From assembly GCF_000807925.1 (NCBI RefSeq), contig NZ_JRVC01000002.1:265162-329161 (forward strand): DNA of 64,000 nucleotides, written 5' to 3'. The notes under the pieces are model-generated. The model saw only the letters and a list, made by a program, of their open reading frames with translations. It was not told where the DNA came from and made no database searches. The position numbers were made by a program, and so were the translations under genes. Source of the DNA: Novosphingobium subterraneum (GTDB taxonomy: Bacteria; Pseudomonadota; Alphaproteobacteria; Sphingomonadales; Sphingomonadaceae). Numbering within the stretch: position 1 is the stretch's first letter; every line of letters begins with the position of its first letter. Below, piece after piece: positions 37,830-47,300 of this stretch.

Positions 37830-38243
37830 CTACTCTTCCAACGCAGCAGCCAGCCGGTCGCGGATAGATTTCAGGTAAGCCAAAAGTGGCGCGGCGGATT
37901 GTTCATCCGAGGAATGTGGCGCAGGCTCCAACGATGGGACCGCGACTGAAACAACCCCCTTCTTCCTCCCCCGCAGCGCTTGCCTTGCGCCCTTGATCGT
38001 GAAGCCTTCCTTGTGGAGGAGGCGGTGGATTTCTGTGATGAGGGCGACGTCTTCGGGGCGGTAGTAACGGCGGCCGCCCGCTCGGGTGAGCGGGCGGAGC
38101 GTGGGAAACTGCTCTTCCCAATAGCGCAGGACGTGCTGACGGATGCCGAGCGCCTTGGCCACTTCGCCGATTGTGCGGAAAGCTGCCGGGTCTTTACCGT
38201 CGTCCGGAATAGGTCCGGCATCGGGAAGTTCGGGGACGCTCAT
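37830..38243 (-). CDS. MerR-family regulator
   Basis: A 137-residue MerR-type protein: an N-terminal winged HTH ([24 protein letters not shown], then [11 protein letters not shown]) followed by a short dimerisation helix. There are no effector Cys residues, so it is not a metal sensor of the classical kind. It is the last gene of the rpmF-plsX-fabH-ihfA-merR block typical of alphaproteobacteria, 10 bases after ihfA. Confidence 0.9.
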   Translation of the reverse strand: MSVPELPDAGPIPDDGKDPAAFRTIGEVAKALGIRQHVLRYWEEQFPTLRPLTRAGGRRYYRPEDVALITEIHRLLHKEGFTIKGARQALRGRKKGVVSVAVPSLEPAPHSSDEQSAAPLLAYLKSIRDRLAAALEE

Positions 38244-38253
38244 CCGCTGGTGA

Positions 38254-38550
38254 TCAGCCCTGGCCGATGCGGTCCTTCAGCATCTGGCTGGCGCGGAAGC
38301 TGAGGACGCGGCGCGGCGTGATCGGCACTTCGATGCCGGTCTTGGGATTGCGGCCGATCCGCTCTGCCTTGTCGCGCAGAAGGAAGGTGCCGAAGCCGGA
38401 AATCTTCACGTTTTCACCCTCAGCCAGTGCATTGCACATGTGCTGAAGAATGGATTCAACCATTTCGAGCGAATCCGCACGGGAAAGCCCCACGCGACGG
38501 TTGATGCTCTCGGCCAGATCGGCCCGGGTCAGTGTACCTACAGAACGCAT
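38254..38550 (-). CDS. ihfA: Integration host factor subunit alpha
   Basis: A 98-residue HU/IHF-family DNA-bending protein. The DNA-wrapping arm [20 protein letters not shown] and the ISGFGTF motif are clear. It pairs with IhfB, which lies outside the window, and bends DNA at specific sites. The gene is in the conserved fabH-ihfA-merR order. Confidence 0.95.
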   Translation of the reverse strand: MRSVGTLTRADLAESINRRVGLSRADSLEMVESILQHMCNALAEGENVKISGFGTFLLRDKAERIGRNPKTGIEVPITPRRVLSFRASQMLKDRIGQG

Positions 38551-38668
38551 CCTTTATTCCCCCCAGAAGTCAGAAGACGCCAAGGGGGCTGACAATAACG
38601 CTGATTCTGCGGAACGCAATGCAATCCATTGCTTGCGAACGATAAGACTGGCTCGACGTGGGACGTCC

Positions 38669-38696
38669 CGAGTCCGTCAGATCGAGTCCGTCAGAT
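38669..38696. repeat. Perfect tandem duplication at the fabH stop
   Basis: CGAGTCCGTCAGAT occurs twice head-to-tail (14 bp each), and the stop codon of fabH (38691-38693) lies in the second copy. Probably a small slippage duplication. Confidence 0.8.
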
Positions 38697-39668
38697 GCGG
38701 ACGAGGCTGGCGCCCCAGGTGAAGCCGCCGCCCATGGCTTCGAACATCACCAGATCGCCCTGCTTGATGCGGCCATCGCGCATCGCGACATCGAAGGCGA
38801 GCGGCACCGAAGCAGCGCTGGTGTTGGCATGTTGGTCGACTGTGACGACCACCTTTTCAGCGGGAAGATCGAGCTTGCGCGCCGTGGCGTCGAGGATGCG
38901 GAAGTTGGCCTGGTGCGGTACGACCCAGTCAATCTCGCCGGCATCGTGGCCCGTCGTCTCAAGCACTTCGCGCAGGACATTGGCGAGATTGGTGACAGCG
39001 TGGCGGAAAACCTCGCGGCCTTTCATGCGGACCTTGCCGACTGTACCGGTTGTTGACGGACCGCCATCGACATAGAGCAGTTCGTTGTGCGCACCATCGG
39101 CGTGGAGGCGCGAGGCCAATACGCCAGGAGAATCGGGATCGGATTCGTCAACGTCCTGCGCTTCGAGCACGATGGCGCCGGCACCATCGCCGAACAGAAC
39201 GCAGGTGGTGCGATCTTCCCAGTCGAGAATCTTGCTGAACGTCTCAGCGCCGATGACCAGCGCGCACTTGGCCATCCCTGTACGGATCATCGAATCCGCA
39301 GTGGCCATTGCATAGAGAAAGCCCGAGCAAACCGCCGCAACGTCAAACGCGATGCCGCCGTTGCAGCCGAGGTTGTGCTGAACGATGGTGGCGGTTGCCG
39401 GAAAGGTCTGGTCGGGCGTGGCGGTGGCAAGGACGATCAGATCGACCTTCGCCGCTTCAATCCCGGAAGATTCGAGCGCGCGACGGGCAGCCGCAGTGGC
39501 GAGGGTAGAAGTGGTCTCCCCTTCACCTGCGAGATACCGCTGGCGAATCCCGGTGCGCTCGACGATCCATTCGTCGGTCGTATCGACCATGGTCGCCATT
39601 TCGGCATTGGTGACGCAGCGCTGTGGCAACGCCGAACCGCTGCCGCGAATGATCGAACGTACGGTCAT
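38691..39668 (-). CDS. fabH: 3-oxoacyl-ACP synthase III
   Basis: A 325-residue KAS III that condenses acetyl-CoA with malonyl-ACP to start fatty-acid synthesis. The catalytic triad is Cys114 in [10 protein letters not shown], His252 in PHQANFRI and Asn282 in HANTSAAS. It follows plsX with a 4-base overlap (ATGA). Architecture and length are canonical. Confidence 0.97.
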   Translation of the reverse strand: MTVRSIIRGSGSALPQRCVTNAEMATMVDTTDEWIVERTGIRQRYLAGEGETTSTLATAAARRALESSGIEAAKVDLIVLATATPDQTFPATATIVQHNLGCNGGIAFDVAAVCSGFLYAMATADSMIRTGMAKCALVIGAETFSKILDWEDRTTCVLFGDGAGAIVLEAQDVDESDPDSPGVLASRLHADGAHNELLYVDGGPSTTGTVGKVRMKGREVFRHAVTNLANVLREVLETTGHDAGEIDWVVPHQANFRILDATARKLDLPAEKVVVTVDQHANTSAASVPLAFDVAMRDGRIKQGDLVMFEAMGGGFTWGASLVRI

Positions 39669-40768
39669 GCCGCGTCCTCACCGGTTGCGGCAGGGGCCGC
39701 GCTGCGCCCACCGCGACCGGAGGTGCGGCCAGAAGTCCTGATCGTCTCGGCGCCAAGGCGCGCGAGGTCGGCTTCGATACGCTCGGTCAGGTTTTCCTCC
39801 AGCAGGCGGGCCGTGACGGCAACGGCATTGGCGACGCCGAGCGCCGATGCGCTGCCGTGACTTTTCACAACCACGCCATTGAGGCCAAGGAAGACCGCGC
39901 CGTTGTGGTTGTTGGGATCCAGATGGTGCTTGAGCAGCTCGGTCGCCGGGCGCGAGATCAGGAAGCCGAACTTCGAACGCAGCGACGAGGAGAAACTGCG
40001 ACGGAGCAGATCGGCGACGAAGCGGGCCGCGCCTTCCATCGACTTCAATGCGATATTGCCCGAGAAGCCATCGGTGACGACAACGTCACAATCGCCGCGC
40101 GAGAGCTTGTCCGCCTCGGTGAAGCCGTCGAACGTCATCGCGAGATCGCCGGCCAGCTCCTTGAGCTGGTTGGCGGCATCGCGCAGGGCATCGGTACCCT
40201 TGGTCTCTTCGGTGCCGATGTTGAGCAGGCGCACACGCGGCGCGTCGAGCCCGTTGACGATGCGAGCGTAGGCGGCCCCCATGATCGCGAACTGGACGAG
40301 GTTGCGGGCATCGCAATCGGTATTCGCGCCAAGATCGAGCATGATCAGGTCATGTTCGCCGAGCGTCGGCAGCAGGGCCGAGAGTGCGGGGCGATCGATA
40401 CCGGGCATGGTGCGCAAGGCGAGCTTGGCCATGGCCATGAGCGCGCCGGTGTTGCCCGCGCTGACAGCAGCGCCGGCATGGCCCTCCTTTACCGCGTTGA
40501 TCGCCAGGCCCATCGACGTGGTCTTGGCGCGGCGGAGGGCCTGCGTCGGCTTCTCGTCACCCGACACAACATCAGGCGCGTGAAGGATTTCCGAAGCTTC
40601 GCGTAGATTTGGGTGGTTTTCGAGGGCCTGCTTGATGCGGCCCTCGTCACCAACGAGAAGGAACTTGAAACGGTCATGGCGACGACGGGCAAGTGCCGCG
40701 CCTTCAACCATAACGCGCACGCCCTCATCACCGCCCATCGCATCGACGGCGATACGCGGCAGGCTCAT
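39665..40768 (-). CDS. plsX: Phosphate acyltransferase PlsX
   Basis: A 367-residue acyl-ACP:phosphate acyltransferase that makes acyl-phosphate for phospholipid synthesis. It starts [12 protein letters not shown], contains [18 protein letters not shown] and [14 protein letters not shown], all PlsX hallmarks. The C-terminal ~25 residues are Arg/Gly/Ala-rich and divergent. It overlaps fabH and follows rpmF, the usual order. Confidence 0.96.
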   Translation of the reverse strand: MSLPRIAVDAMGGDEGVRVMVEGAALARRRHDRFKFLLVGDEGRIKQALENHPNLREASEILHAPDVVSGDEKPTQALRRAKTTSMGLAINAVKEGHAGAAVSAGNTGALMAMAKLALRTMPGIDRPALSALLPTLGEHDLIMLDLGANTDCDARNLVQFAIMGAAYARIVNGLDAPRVRLLNIGTEETKGTDALRDAANQLKELAGDLAMTFDGFTEADKLSRGDCDVVVTDGFSGNIALKSMEGAARFVADLLRRSFSSSLRSKFGFLISRPATELLKHHLDPNNHNGAVFLGLNGVVVKSHGSASALGVANAVAVTARLLEENLTERIEADLARLGAETIRTSGRTSGRGGRSAAPAATGEDAA

Positions 40769-40793
40769 GTCCTCAGTCCCCCCGTTTTAAGGC

Positions 40794-40973
40794 TTAGAGC
40801 CCGACGGCGATGACTTCGCGACCGTTGTAGTGACCGCAAGCATTGCACAGGTTGTGCGGGCGCTTGAGTTCACCGCAGTTGGAGCATTCATGGAACGCTT
40901 CGACGCTCAGCGCGTCATGGCTGCGGCGCATGCCACGGCGTGAGGGCGAAGTCTTTCTTTTGGGGACGGCCAT
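40794..40973 (-). CDS. rpmF: 50S ribosomal protein L32
   Basis: A 59-residue L32 of the zinc-binding type, with the CxxC pair CSNC and CNAC as zinc ligands and the canonical start [19 protein letters not shown]. The ATG at 40973 is the true start; a longer frame upstream is not ribosomal. It lies 25 bases before plsX. Confidence 0.97.
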   Translation of the reverse strand: MAVPKRKTSPSRRGMRRSHDALSVEAFHECSNCGELKRPHNLCNACGHYNGREVIAVGL

Positions 40974-41123
40974 CTCGGCACCTGTTCTTAGAATTGCGTA
41001 GTTTTGTTGCGGGCGCGATAGGGAAAACCGGTCCATCGCACAAGCCCTGTTTGCGGCAGGACCCGTACGCGGCGAAGGACGCCAGACAGACACGGGATTC
41101 GCCAATCACTGGGCGAAGGCGCG

Positions 41124-41151
41124 CCTATACGGATTTTCTGGTGCTTTGCAA
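41124..41151 (-). promoter_or_regulatory. Probable sigma-70-type promoter of rpmF
   Basis: On the minus strand TTGCAA (-35, 41146-41151), a 16-base spacer and TATAGG (-10, 41124-41129), about 150 bases upstream of the rpmF start. Confidence 0.45.
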
Positions 41152-41218
41152 GCGCACCCGCGCTAGCCTTGGCCGCAGATCCCAGGACGGACGAACACAA
41201 GGGGGAGTACCTGAAGGC

Positions 41219-41611
41219 ATGACTATACTGCCAATCACGCTGTGCGCGGCTGCGGCCGCTGCGGCGATCAACATCTGGCTTTCGATCCGTTGCGGCATGG
41301 TCCGCTCTGCCAAGAAGATCAGCATCGGCGATGGCGGCGACATGGATCTGATCGCGAGGATGCGGGCGCAGGCGAACTTTGTCGAGAACACGCCTGTCGT
41401 ATTGGTGCTGATCGCCGCAGTGGAATTGGCGCGGACAGCCAACCCGTGGCTGATGGGCGTGGCCGCTATCTACATGCTTGGCCGCGTTGGCCATGGCGTC
41501 GGCATGGACGGCGGGCCGCTTGGGTTCCTTCGCGGCGTGGGTACGCTGACGACGATGCTGACCCAACTTGGTCTTGGAGTCTGGGCGGTTTCGATCGCCT
41601 TGGATATGTGA
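41219..41611 (+). CDS. MAPEG-family membrane protein
   Basis: A 130-residue integral membrane protein with four TM segments. The MAPEG signature region RMRAQANFVENTPVVLVLI and the following NPWLMGVAAIYMLGRVGHG are clear. Bacterial MAPEG proteins resemble microsomal glutathione transferases, but their substrates are usually unknown. It is divergent from rpmF. Confidence 0.9.
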   Translation: MTILPITLCAAAAAAAINIWLSIRCGMVRSAKKISIGDGGDMDLIARMRAQANFVENTPVVLVLIAAVELARTANPWLMGVAAIYMLGRVGHGVGMDGGPLGFLRGVGTLTTMLTQLGLGVWAVSIALDM

Positions 41612-41620
41612 AATCTGCAA

Positions 41621-41644
41621 GGGTGGGCAGTGACATGCCCACCC
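41621..41644. terminator. Strong hairpin between convergent genes
   Basis: GGGTGGGCA and TGCCCACCC form a perfect 9-bp stem around a 6-base loop, 10 bases after the MAPEG stop and before the convergent MBL gene end. No T-tract follows. Confidence 0.7.
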
Positions 41645-41690
41645 CCAGGCCAGTCCACCTGCGGGAAAGGAGCTACTTCAGCGCGTTTGC

Positions 41691-42371
41691 TTAGCTCAGG
41701 GCATAGTCGCTGACATAAGCGTTGGTCTGGCGTTCACGGCCGAACGTGCTGTTGGGGCCGTGACCGGGAACGAAAGTCACCTCGTTGCCGAGCGGCCAGA
41801 GCTTTTGCGTGATCGAATCGATCAGGTCCTGATGATTGCCCATGGGGAAGTCGGTGCGGCCGATCGATCCCTGGAACAGCACATCGCCTACGATCGCTAC
41901 CTGTGTCGGGGCGTGGTGAAAGACGACGTGGCCGGGTGTGTGACCGGGGCAGTGGATTACGTCGAGCTCGACCTCGCCGACGGTGACCTTGTCTCCATCA
42001 TTGAGCCAGCGGGTGGGTTCGAACACTTCGCCATCGATGCCATAGCGCTGGCCGTCCTCATCGAGGCGGCTGATCCAGAAGCGGTCATCCTCGTGGGGGC
42101 CCTCGATCGGCACACCGAGTTCACGGGCGAAGATACCGACGCTGCCGCAGTGGTCGATGTGGCCGTGGGTAACCAGCAGCTTCTCGATGGTGACGCCGGT
42201 CATTTCGATCGCCTTGCGCAGCTTGTCCAGATCGCCGCCGGCATCGATGAAGGCGCCGCGCATGGTCCTGGTGCACCAGACCAGCGTGCAGTTCTGCTGC
42301 AGTGGTGTGACGGGGATGATCGCGACCTTGAAAGGCGGCTGGGCGGCGGTTTGGGTGGCGGCTACGGTCAT
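41691..42371 (-). CDS. MBL-fold metallohydrolase (glyoxalase II-like)
   Basis: A 226-residue metallo-beta-lactamase-fold protein. The dinuclear-metal motif is THGHIDHCG (His69, His71, Asp73, His74), followed by HCPGHTPGHVVF and VPGHGPNSTFG. It belongs to the YcbL/GloB group of thioester hydrolases. I chose ATG 42371; a frame 12 codons longer runs into the divergent gene's promoter. Confidence 0.9.
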   Translation of the reverse strand: MTVAATQTAAQPPFKVAIIPVTPLQQNCTLVWCTRTMRGAFIDAGGDLDKLRKAIEMTGVTIEKLLVTHGHIDHCGSVGIFARELGVPIEGPHEDDRFWISRLDEDGQRYGIDGEVFEPTRWLNDGDKVTVGEVELDVIHCPGHTPGHVVFHHAPTQVAIVGDVLFQGSIGRTDFPMGNHQDLIDSITQKLWPLGNEVTFVPGHGPNSTFGRERQTNAYVSDYALS

Positions 42372-42436
42372 GCCTGCCGATTTGGAGCGAAGGCACCATA
42401 ATTGCAATGCTCCGGTCCGGGGCTTAGGTTTGCCCG

Positions 42437-42874
42437 ATGATATCGATCCGCCCCTCCCGCCCCACAGATGACGAGCGTGCGCTGGAAATCTGGGCCTCTG
42501 CCGTGGATGCGACCCACGACTTCCTGTCGCCCGAAGACCGGCTGGCGATTGGCAAAGAGGTTGCGGGCTTTCTTCCCGGTACGCCCATGACTGTAGCTGT
42601 GGATGCGAGCGACCGCGCCCTCGGCTTCATGATCGTGGACGATGGAAGCATCGAGGCTCTGTTCGTCGATGCCGCCTGCCATGGCCAAGGCGTTGGCAAA
42701 GCCCTGATCGAACATGCGATTCAGGCACTTGGAGCACATCGCCTTGAGGTCAACGAGCAGAATGCACGCGCCCGGGGGTTCTATCGCCGGATGGCCTTTG
42801 CCGAGATCGGCCGCAAGGAGGTGGACGGCCAAGGGCGGCCCTATCCGCTGATCCTCATGGAACTGCGCAGCTAG
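42437..42874 (+). CDS. YjaB-like GNAT acetyltransferase
   Basis: A 145-residue GNAT protein that aligns well by eye with E. coli YjaB: DATHDFLS near the start, EALFVDAACHGQGVGKALIEHA for acetyl-CoA binding, and VNEQNARARGFYRRMAF in the C-terminal half. It acetylates an unknown amine. Its stop overlaps the convergent repressor gene by 4 bases. Confidence 0.9.
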   Translation: MISIRPSRPTDDERALEIWASAVDATHDFLSPEDRLAIGKEVAGFLPGTPMTVAVDASDRALGFMIVDDGSIEALFVDAACHGQGVGKALIEHAIQALGAHRLEVNEQNARARGFYRRMAFAEIGRKEVDGQGRPYPLILMELRS

Positions 42875-43569
42875 AGTCGGCCGCCTTTCCAGACGACCCG
42901 GCCGACGAGCTCGACCTCGTTCAAGGGGCGCTCAAGGCGAGGATAAGCGGGATTGTCTGAAATGATCCGCACCGTGCCGCCAGGGCCGGATTCGAGGCGC
43001 TTGACCAGCAGCACGTCGTCAAGCCGGATCACGTGAATTCCCGCGCGCAACGGGCGCGGAGTGCGGTCAACGAGGATCTCGTCGCCATCGCGCAAGGTCG
43101 GCTCCATCGAATCACCTTCGACTTCGATCACCGAAAGCATCGCCGGTTCCAGCCCCTGCCCCTTGAGCCAGCGGTGATTGAAGCGCAGGCGACCGGAAGG
43201 AATCTCCTCTGCCGGGAGTGTGCCGGGACCAGCTGAAGCGCCCAGCGGCAGGCGGGGAATGTCGGCCCATTCGGCGGCGATGGACCGAGTGGGCTTGACG
43301 CCACGCGATGCTCCCTGCCCCGCGGTAATCACACCGCCGCGGGGCGAGGCACCAAGATCGGTTTCCGGGACGCCGAAGAACTCCGCAAGCGTACGGCGGT
43401 CATTCTCTTCCAGCTTGCGCGGACTGCCCTTGCGGACGAATTGCTGGAGATAGGTGGTGTTACGACCGATCAGCGCCGAGAGCGCCGAGAGGCTGACGCC
43501 GCGCTGCGTGGCAAGGCCCACAAGACGGGTGCGTGTGCCGTCTTCCGATTCGCTGTCTGCCGGGACCAT
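42871..43569 (-). CDS. S24/LexA-like transcriptional repressor
   Basis: A 232-residue protein with an N-terminal HTH (about 12-45, VSLSALSALIGRNTTYLQQF) and a C-terminal S24 peptidase-like domain. Catalytic Ser154 is in EGDSMEPT and Lys190 in VLLVKRLE. An Ala-Gly pair (83-84) in the linker could be a cleavage site as in LexA or CI, so induction by DNA damage is possible but unproven. It faces a small HTH-like gene across a palindromic region at 43590-43642 that is a likely operator. No other phage gene is present. Confidence 0.9.
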   Translation of the reverse strand: MVPADSESEDGTRTRLVGLATQRGVSLSALSALIGRNTTYLQQFVRKGSPRKLEENDRRTLAEFFGVPETDLGASPRGGVITAGQGASRGVKPTRSIAAEWADIPRLPLGASAGPGTLPAEEIPSGRLRFNHRWLKGQGLEPAMLSVIEVEGDSMEPTLRDGDEILVDRTPRPLRAGIHVIRLDDVLLVKRLESGPGGTVRIISDNPAYPRLERPLNEVELVGRVVWKGGRL

Positions 43570-43589
43570 TTCGCCTTACTCCGATTTCG

Positions 43590-43642
43590 AAGGACTTTTC
43601 CTAGCATTGTAGGATTTGAGGATCAACATAGGAAAAATCCTA
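43590..43642. promoter_or_regulatory. Three-site operator-like array
   Basis: Two palindromes of the form TAGGA-N4-TCCTA occur: the nearly perfect AAGGA-CTTT-TCCTA at 43590 and the perfect TAGGA-AAAA-TCCTA at 43629. Between them is a half-site TAGGATTT at 43610. Spacing is 20 and 19 bases, i.e. about two helical turns each. The array lies between the S24 repressor gene and the divergent small gene. Confidence 0.7.
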
Positions 43643-43688
43643 TTTCGAGTCGTCTCGCCGACTCCGCAGCTGGAGGTTTAGAAACGCC

Positions 43689-43877
43689 ATGTTGCTCCGC
43701 AAGATCGAGAGCTTCCTTCGCCAGACGGGCATGTCAGTCACCAAGTTCGGCCGCCTTGCCGCCCACGATCCCCGTCTTGTGGGTGATCTGCGCAACGGCC
43801 GTGAGCCGCGTTCCAGAATGGTGGAACGCGTAGAACATTTCATGAACAACTTCGGAGAGAATGTCCATGCTGCTTGA
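43689..43877 (+). CDS. Small HTH-like protein divergent from the S24 repressor
   Basis: A 62-residue basic protein. MSVTKFGRLAAHDPRLVGDLRNGREP has the spacing of a helix-turn-helix, so it may bind DNA. I do not recognise a named family, but short proteins with this opening (MLLRKIESFLRQTGMS) recur in sphingomonads as far as I can recall. GGAGG lies 12 bases before the ATG, a long spacing. It overlaps the start of the next gene. Confidence 0.7.
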   Translation: MLLRKIESFLRQTGMSVTKFGRLAAHDPRLVGDLRNGREPRSRMVERVEHFMNNFGENVHAA

Positions 43878-44250
43878 TCCTCATGCTTTCGAGACCAAGG
43901 CGCTTGCTGAATGCGTTCCTCCTCCTCTCACCCCTCGCCCATCTCCCGCCGAGCGCCTGCTGCGTGGCGTGCGCGAGATAAGCGGGCCACACGCCGAAGT
44001 AGTCAGCCATGACGAGACGCCGTGGGCGAGCATCACATTTTCAGGCTCGCGGCACCGTCTGGTGCTCCGCTTTGCCGGCAGCGAGGCGGTAAGTGACGGC
44101 GAGAGCTTCATCGCGGTTCTGCCCGAACACGAGTTCAAGTTGCGAGGGCGGCTGGTGGCCGATGCTGCGGTGACCCGGGTTGACCATGAGGTCCTGCCCG
44201 CACCGCTCATGGAAGTGGAGTGCGAGATCCTGCTGCTCGACGAGGACTGA
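43867..44250 (+). CDS. Conserved hypothetical protein
   Basis: A 127-residue protein without signal peptide or TM segment. The middle is a beta-rich stretch (WASITFSGSRHRLVLRFAGS, FIAVLPEHEFKLRGRLVADA). I do not recognise a family. The ATG at 43867 has GGAG 9 bases upstream; the ATG six bases earlier is too close to it. It is probably co-transcribed with the small HTH-like gene under the same operator. Confidence 0.7.
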   Translation: MLLDPHAFETKALAECVPPPLTPRPSPAERLLRGVREISGPHAEVVSHDETPWASITFSGSRHRLVLRFAGSEAVSDGESFIAVLPEHEFKLRGRLVADAAVTRVDHEVLPAPLMEVECEILLLDED

Positions 44251-44258
44251 GGAGATCG

Positions 44259-44295
44259 GCGGGTGCTCTTGAGCGCATGGACTCAAGGCACCCGC
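44259..44295. terminator. Hairpin between convergent genes
   Basis: GCGGGTGC...TTGAG and CTCAAG...GCACCCGC form a long interrupted stem 8 bases after the stop at 44250 and before the cytochrome gene's end. Followed by CT-rich sequence, not a T-run. Confidence 0.6.
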
Positions 44296-44311
44296 TCTCC
44301 TCTCCAACCGG

Positions 44312-47300
44312 TCAATTCGTCTTCGCGAGCAGCGGCGCAGGCTTGGCACCGACCCAGAGGCTCATGTCTACGGCGTTGGTGACGCGGAAGACATCGCCCT
44401 TGCTGTTGAGGAACAACTCTTCCATTTCCGGCCGGGTGAACGGGCGGGAACCAAGCCGACCAAAGACAGCCATCTGCCCTCCGGTTTCATCGACACCGCG
44501 ATCGCGATCTAGCCCCTTTGACAGCGCCAGGGCCGGTGTCGGTGTACGAGCCCATGCAATGAGCTCCGGCTTGGGCTCGGGCGAGAAGCCGTAGAAGTTC
44601 GGCTGACTGGCTGGCGAGGTCAGCTGCAGCACTTTCATCCCGTTCCGGCCATCGGCGACATAAGCAAAGAGCGAGGCGTTGGTTGACGCCACGATCACGT
44701 CCTCGGCATCGTTCAATTGCCCGTCAGCAGTGTAGCTGGTGTAGATCGACGGTCGTGTCGGCGCGGTGATGTCCACGATGACCAGCCCCTGCGACTTGGC
44801 TGCGACATAGGCATACGTGCGCGCAAGGTAGACTCGGCGAGCGTCGACCATCGGCACAGTTGCCGATGGTACGGCCCTGGGCTGGGCCAGGTTGGTGATG
44901 TCCATCAGTTCAAGGCCATTGGCCGTCGTCACCCACAGGTAACGGAACTGCACCGCCGTGGCGCGAGGATCGCGCAAGGGCACGACCGAAGTGATGCGCG
45001 GATCGAGGCAAGTTTCGCCGCCCTTCTTCTCACTGACTTCGCACGGCTTTTGCGCAGACCATGGCTTGGGCAGGTGAACCGTGACCAGCGCCTTGTCGGT
45101 GACAATATAGGCGTAGTCCCCGGCGAGCGTGATGTGCCGAGCGCCAGTGAGCACGCCGTCCGGATTGAAGGTCAGCGCGCGATTGAAGAAATTGTTGCGG
45201 AATTCGCCGTCGGCGAGAGTGTCGACGTTGACCGCGATCAGGCCTTCGACCGCATCGGTCACGAAAGCGTAGGAATAGATCGGCGAGAACGGCTGCTCCT
45301 GATTGAGCGTGCGCAATTCGGGTGTGTTGCGGGTCGGCGCGATTGACTGGTTGGTCGGCAGGGCCATGCAGGTCGCGTTGGTGGTAGCGACATGGGTGTC
45401 ATGGCCCAAGGGCGAGAAGGGAGCAGTGACGATCCGCTCCGAGAAGCCCTTGTTGCCGATGGCGGCAATGTCATAGGCTCGGAATCCGCCCTTGCCCCCT
45501 GCGACGTACATGTACTCGCCGCGCATCTGCAGGCAGCGGACTGCGTCCTTGGTCCCCTCCACCACGTTGGCAAACTGTTCCTGCCCGGTTGTTTCCCCCG
45601 AAAGCTTGCCATCGACGATCTTGCCTCGCGTCCAGTTCTTCAACTCGCGCCCGTTATCTTCGACGTGCTGCTTCCAGTAATCAGGGTAGGCGTAGCGGTG
45701 CAGGTATGAGCCAATCACCGCTTGCGGCTCATCCCATTCTGTAACGCGGACAGCTTCAAATCCGCCGTCCAGACCGAACCAGGCGTTCATGCCCACGAAG
45801 TTCACGTAGTTCGTGCCCAGCAGGAGAAGCTGCGCCATCGTGGCGTTATTGTCTTCGTCCTGGCTGACGTGGCAATCGGTGCACTGCTTGGTCTCGTTCT
45901 TGCGAACAGTGTGCGGGAAGTGCGGCGCGAAGGCCTGTGACGAGTAGCCGATCGAGGAAATTGGCGGCTGCTGCACGTAGATGCGTTCGCGGTTGATGTT
46001 GGTTGACGACAAGATCAGAGCCGAAGTTGAACGGATCGGCGCGGTTATCGCCTTGCCCGACACCGGATTGCCCGAGGCGTCATACTGCACCGGGTCCGAA
46101 CCCGACGACTTGTTGCGCTGGTGCTTGCCAAGCTGGAACATGTCATCGCGCGCGACCTGCGGGTTATAGGTCGCGTAGTTGCGGGTGTAATCTTCCTCGT
46201 ACTTGTGCGTCGCCGACTTCCAGTTCGCCTCGATCGGGAGGTGGCACCCGGCACAGGAAGTGGTCCACGACAGGTGGCAGGTGAAGCAAGCCATATCGTC
46301 GTCACGATGGGCGCGCGCTTCCTTGGCCACGCCGGTGCCGAACTTGTAGACACCGTCATCCGACGCGGACTTGGCCATCAGTTTCGCGCGGGCGGCCTTG
46401 GGGTTGAAGATCGGCTTGCCGGACGTGTCCATTTGCCCGGCAAAGCGGGCGTCGACCGAGTCCTTCACCAGGCTGACGCGCCAGGACAACTTGGGATCGA
46501 TGATCGAGCGCTGGATCAGCACGCGGCGCCCATCGGCCTCCTTGAACCATTCGAAGCGACGCTGGCCGTCTGCATTGCGCAGCAGCGCAAGATTGTTGCC
46601 CTTTTCGGGTGCCGCCATGTTCGAAGTTAGCAGCGTCGGGTAGGCATCGGGCGTGCCGTGGCAGTCCTTGCAGCCGATCTCGACCGCGTTGGCGACTTCG
46701 CCATAGATCATGCCATTGCCGTGGCTGTCCTGCGAGAAGTGGCAATCGGCGCACTGCATGCCGATCTGGGCGTGGATGTCCATCATGTGGACGGCCTTGC
46801 CGGGATTGCTCTCACCCGGTTCGACGAACTTGCCCTCGCCGGCCTTGCGGAACTTTTCCGGATCGTCAGGCGAGATGATGTGCGCCTTGTCGGTGCCGTA
46901 GGAGGACATATCGCCCTCGTCATCGAGCAGGTTGCCGCGACGATCGCGCTTGAGGATGGCTCGGAAGTTCCAGCCGTGGCCGTGATAGTCGGCGAACTGG
47001 GTGCGTTCCAGCTTGTCGTTCAGGTCATAGACGTTGCGCAGGAATTCGACATCGCGCCACAGACCGCGCGTGGACGCGCCCTCGGGATTGCGGTCCAGCA
47101 CTTCGCGCTGCTCGTCGATGTTCGGGTAGAACTGCTTCTTGAACGTCTTTGCGTAGTCTTCATCGGACATGCCGGCAGGCTTGGGCGCTCGGTTCTCTGG
47201 CCCGGGCCACATACTCGGCGCATCGGACTCGTAGTCCCACATCGTGTAGCCGAGGTAAGAGTTCAGGAAGATGTTGGGCTGGTGCATGTGGCAATTCATG

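Noticed and set aside
42871..44250. Remnant prophage suggested by the S24 repressor
   Set aside because: No integrase, structural, lysis or attachment sequences are visible; flanking genes are ordinary chromosomal ones.
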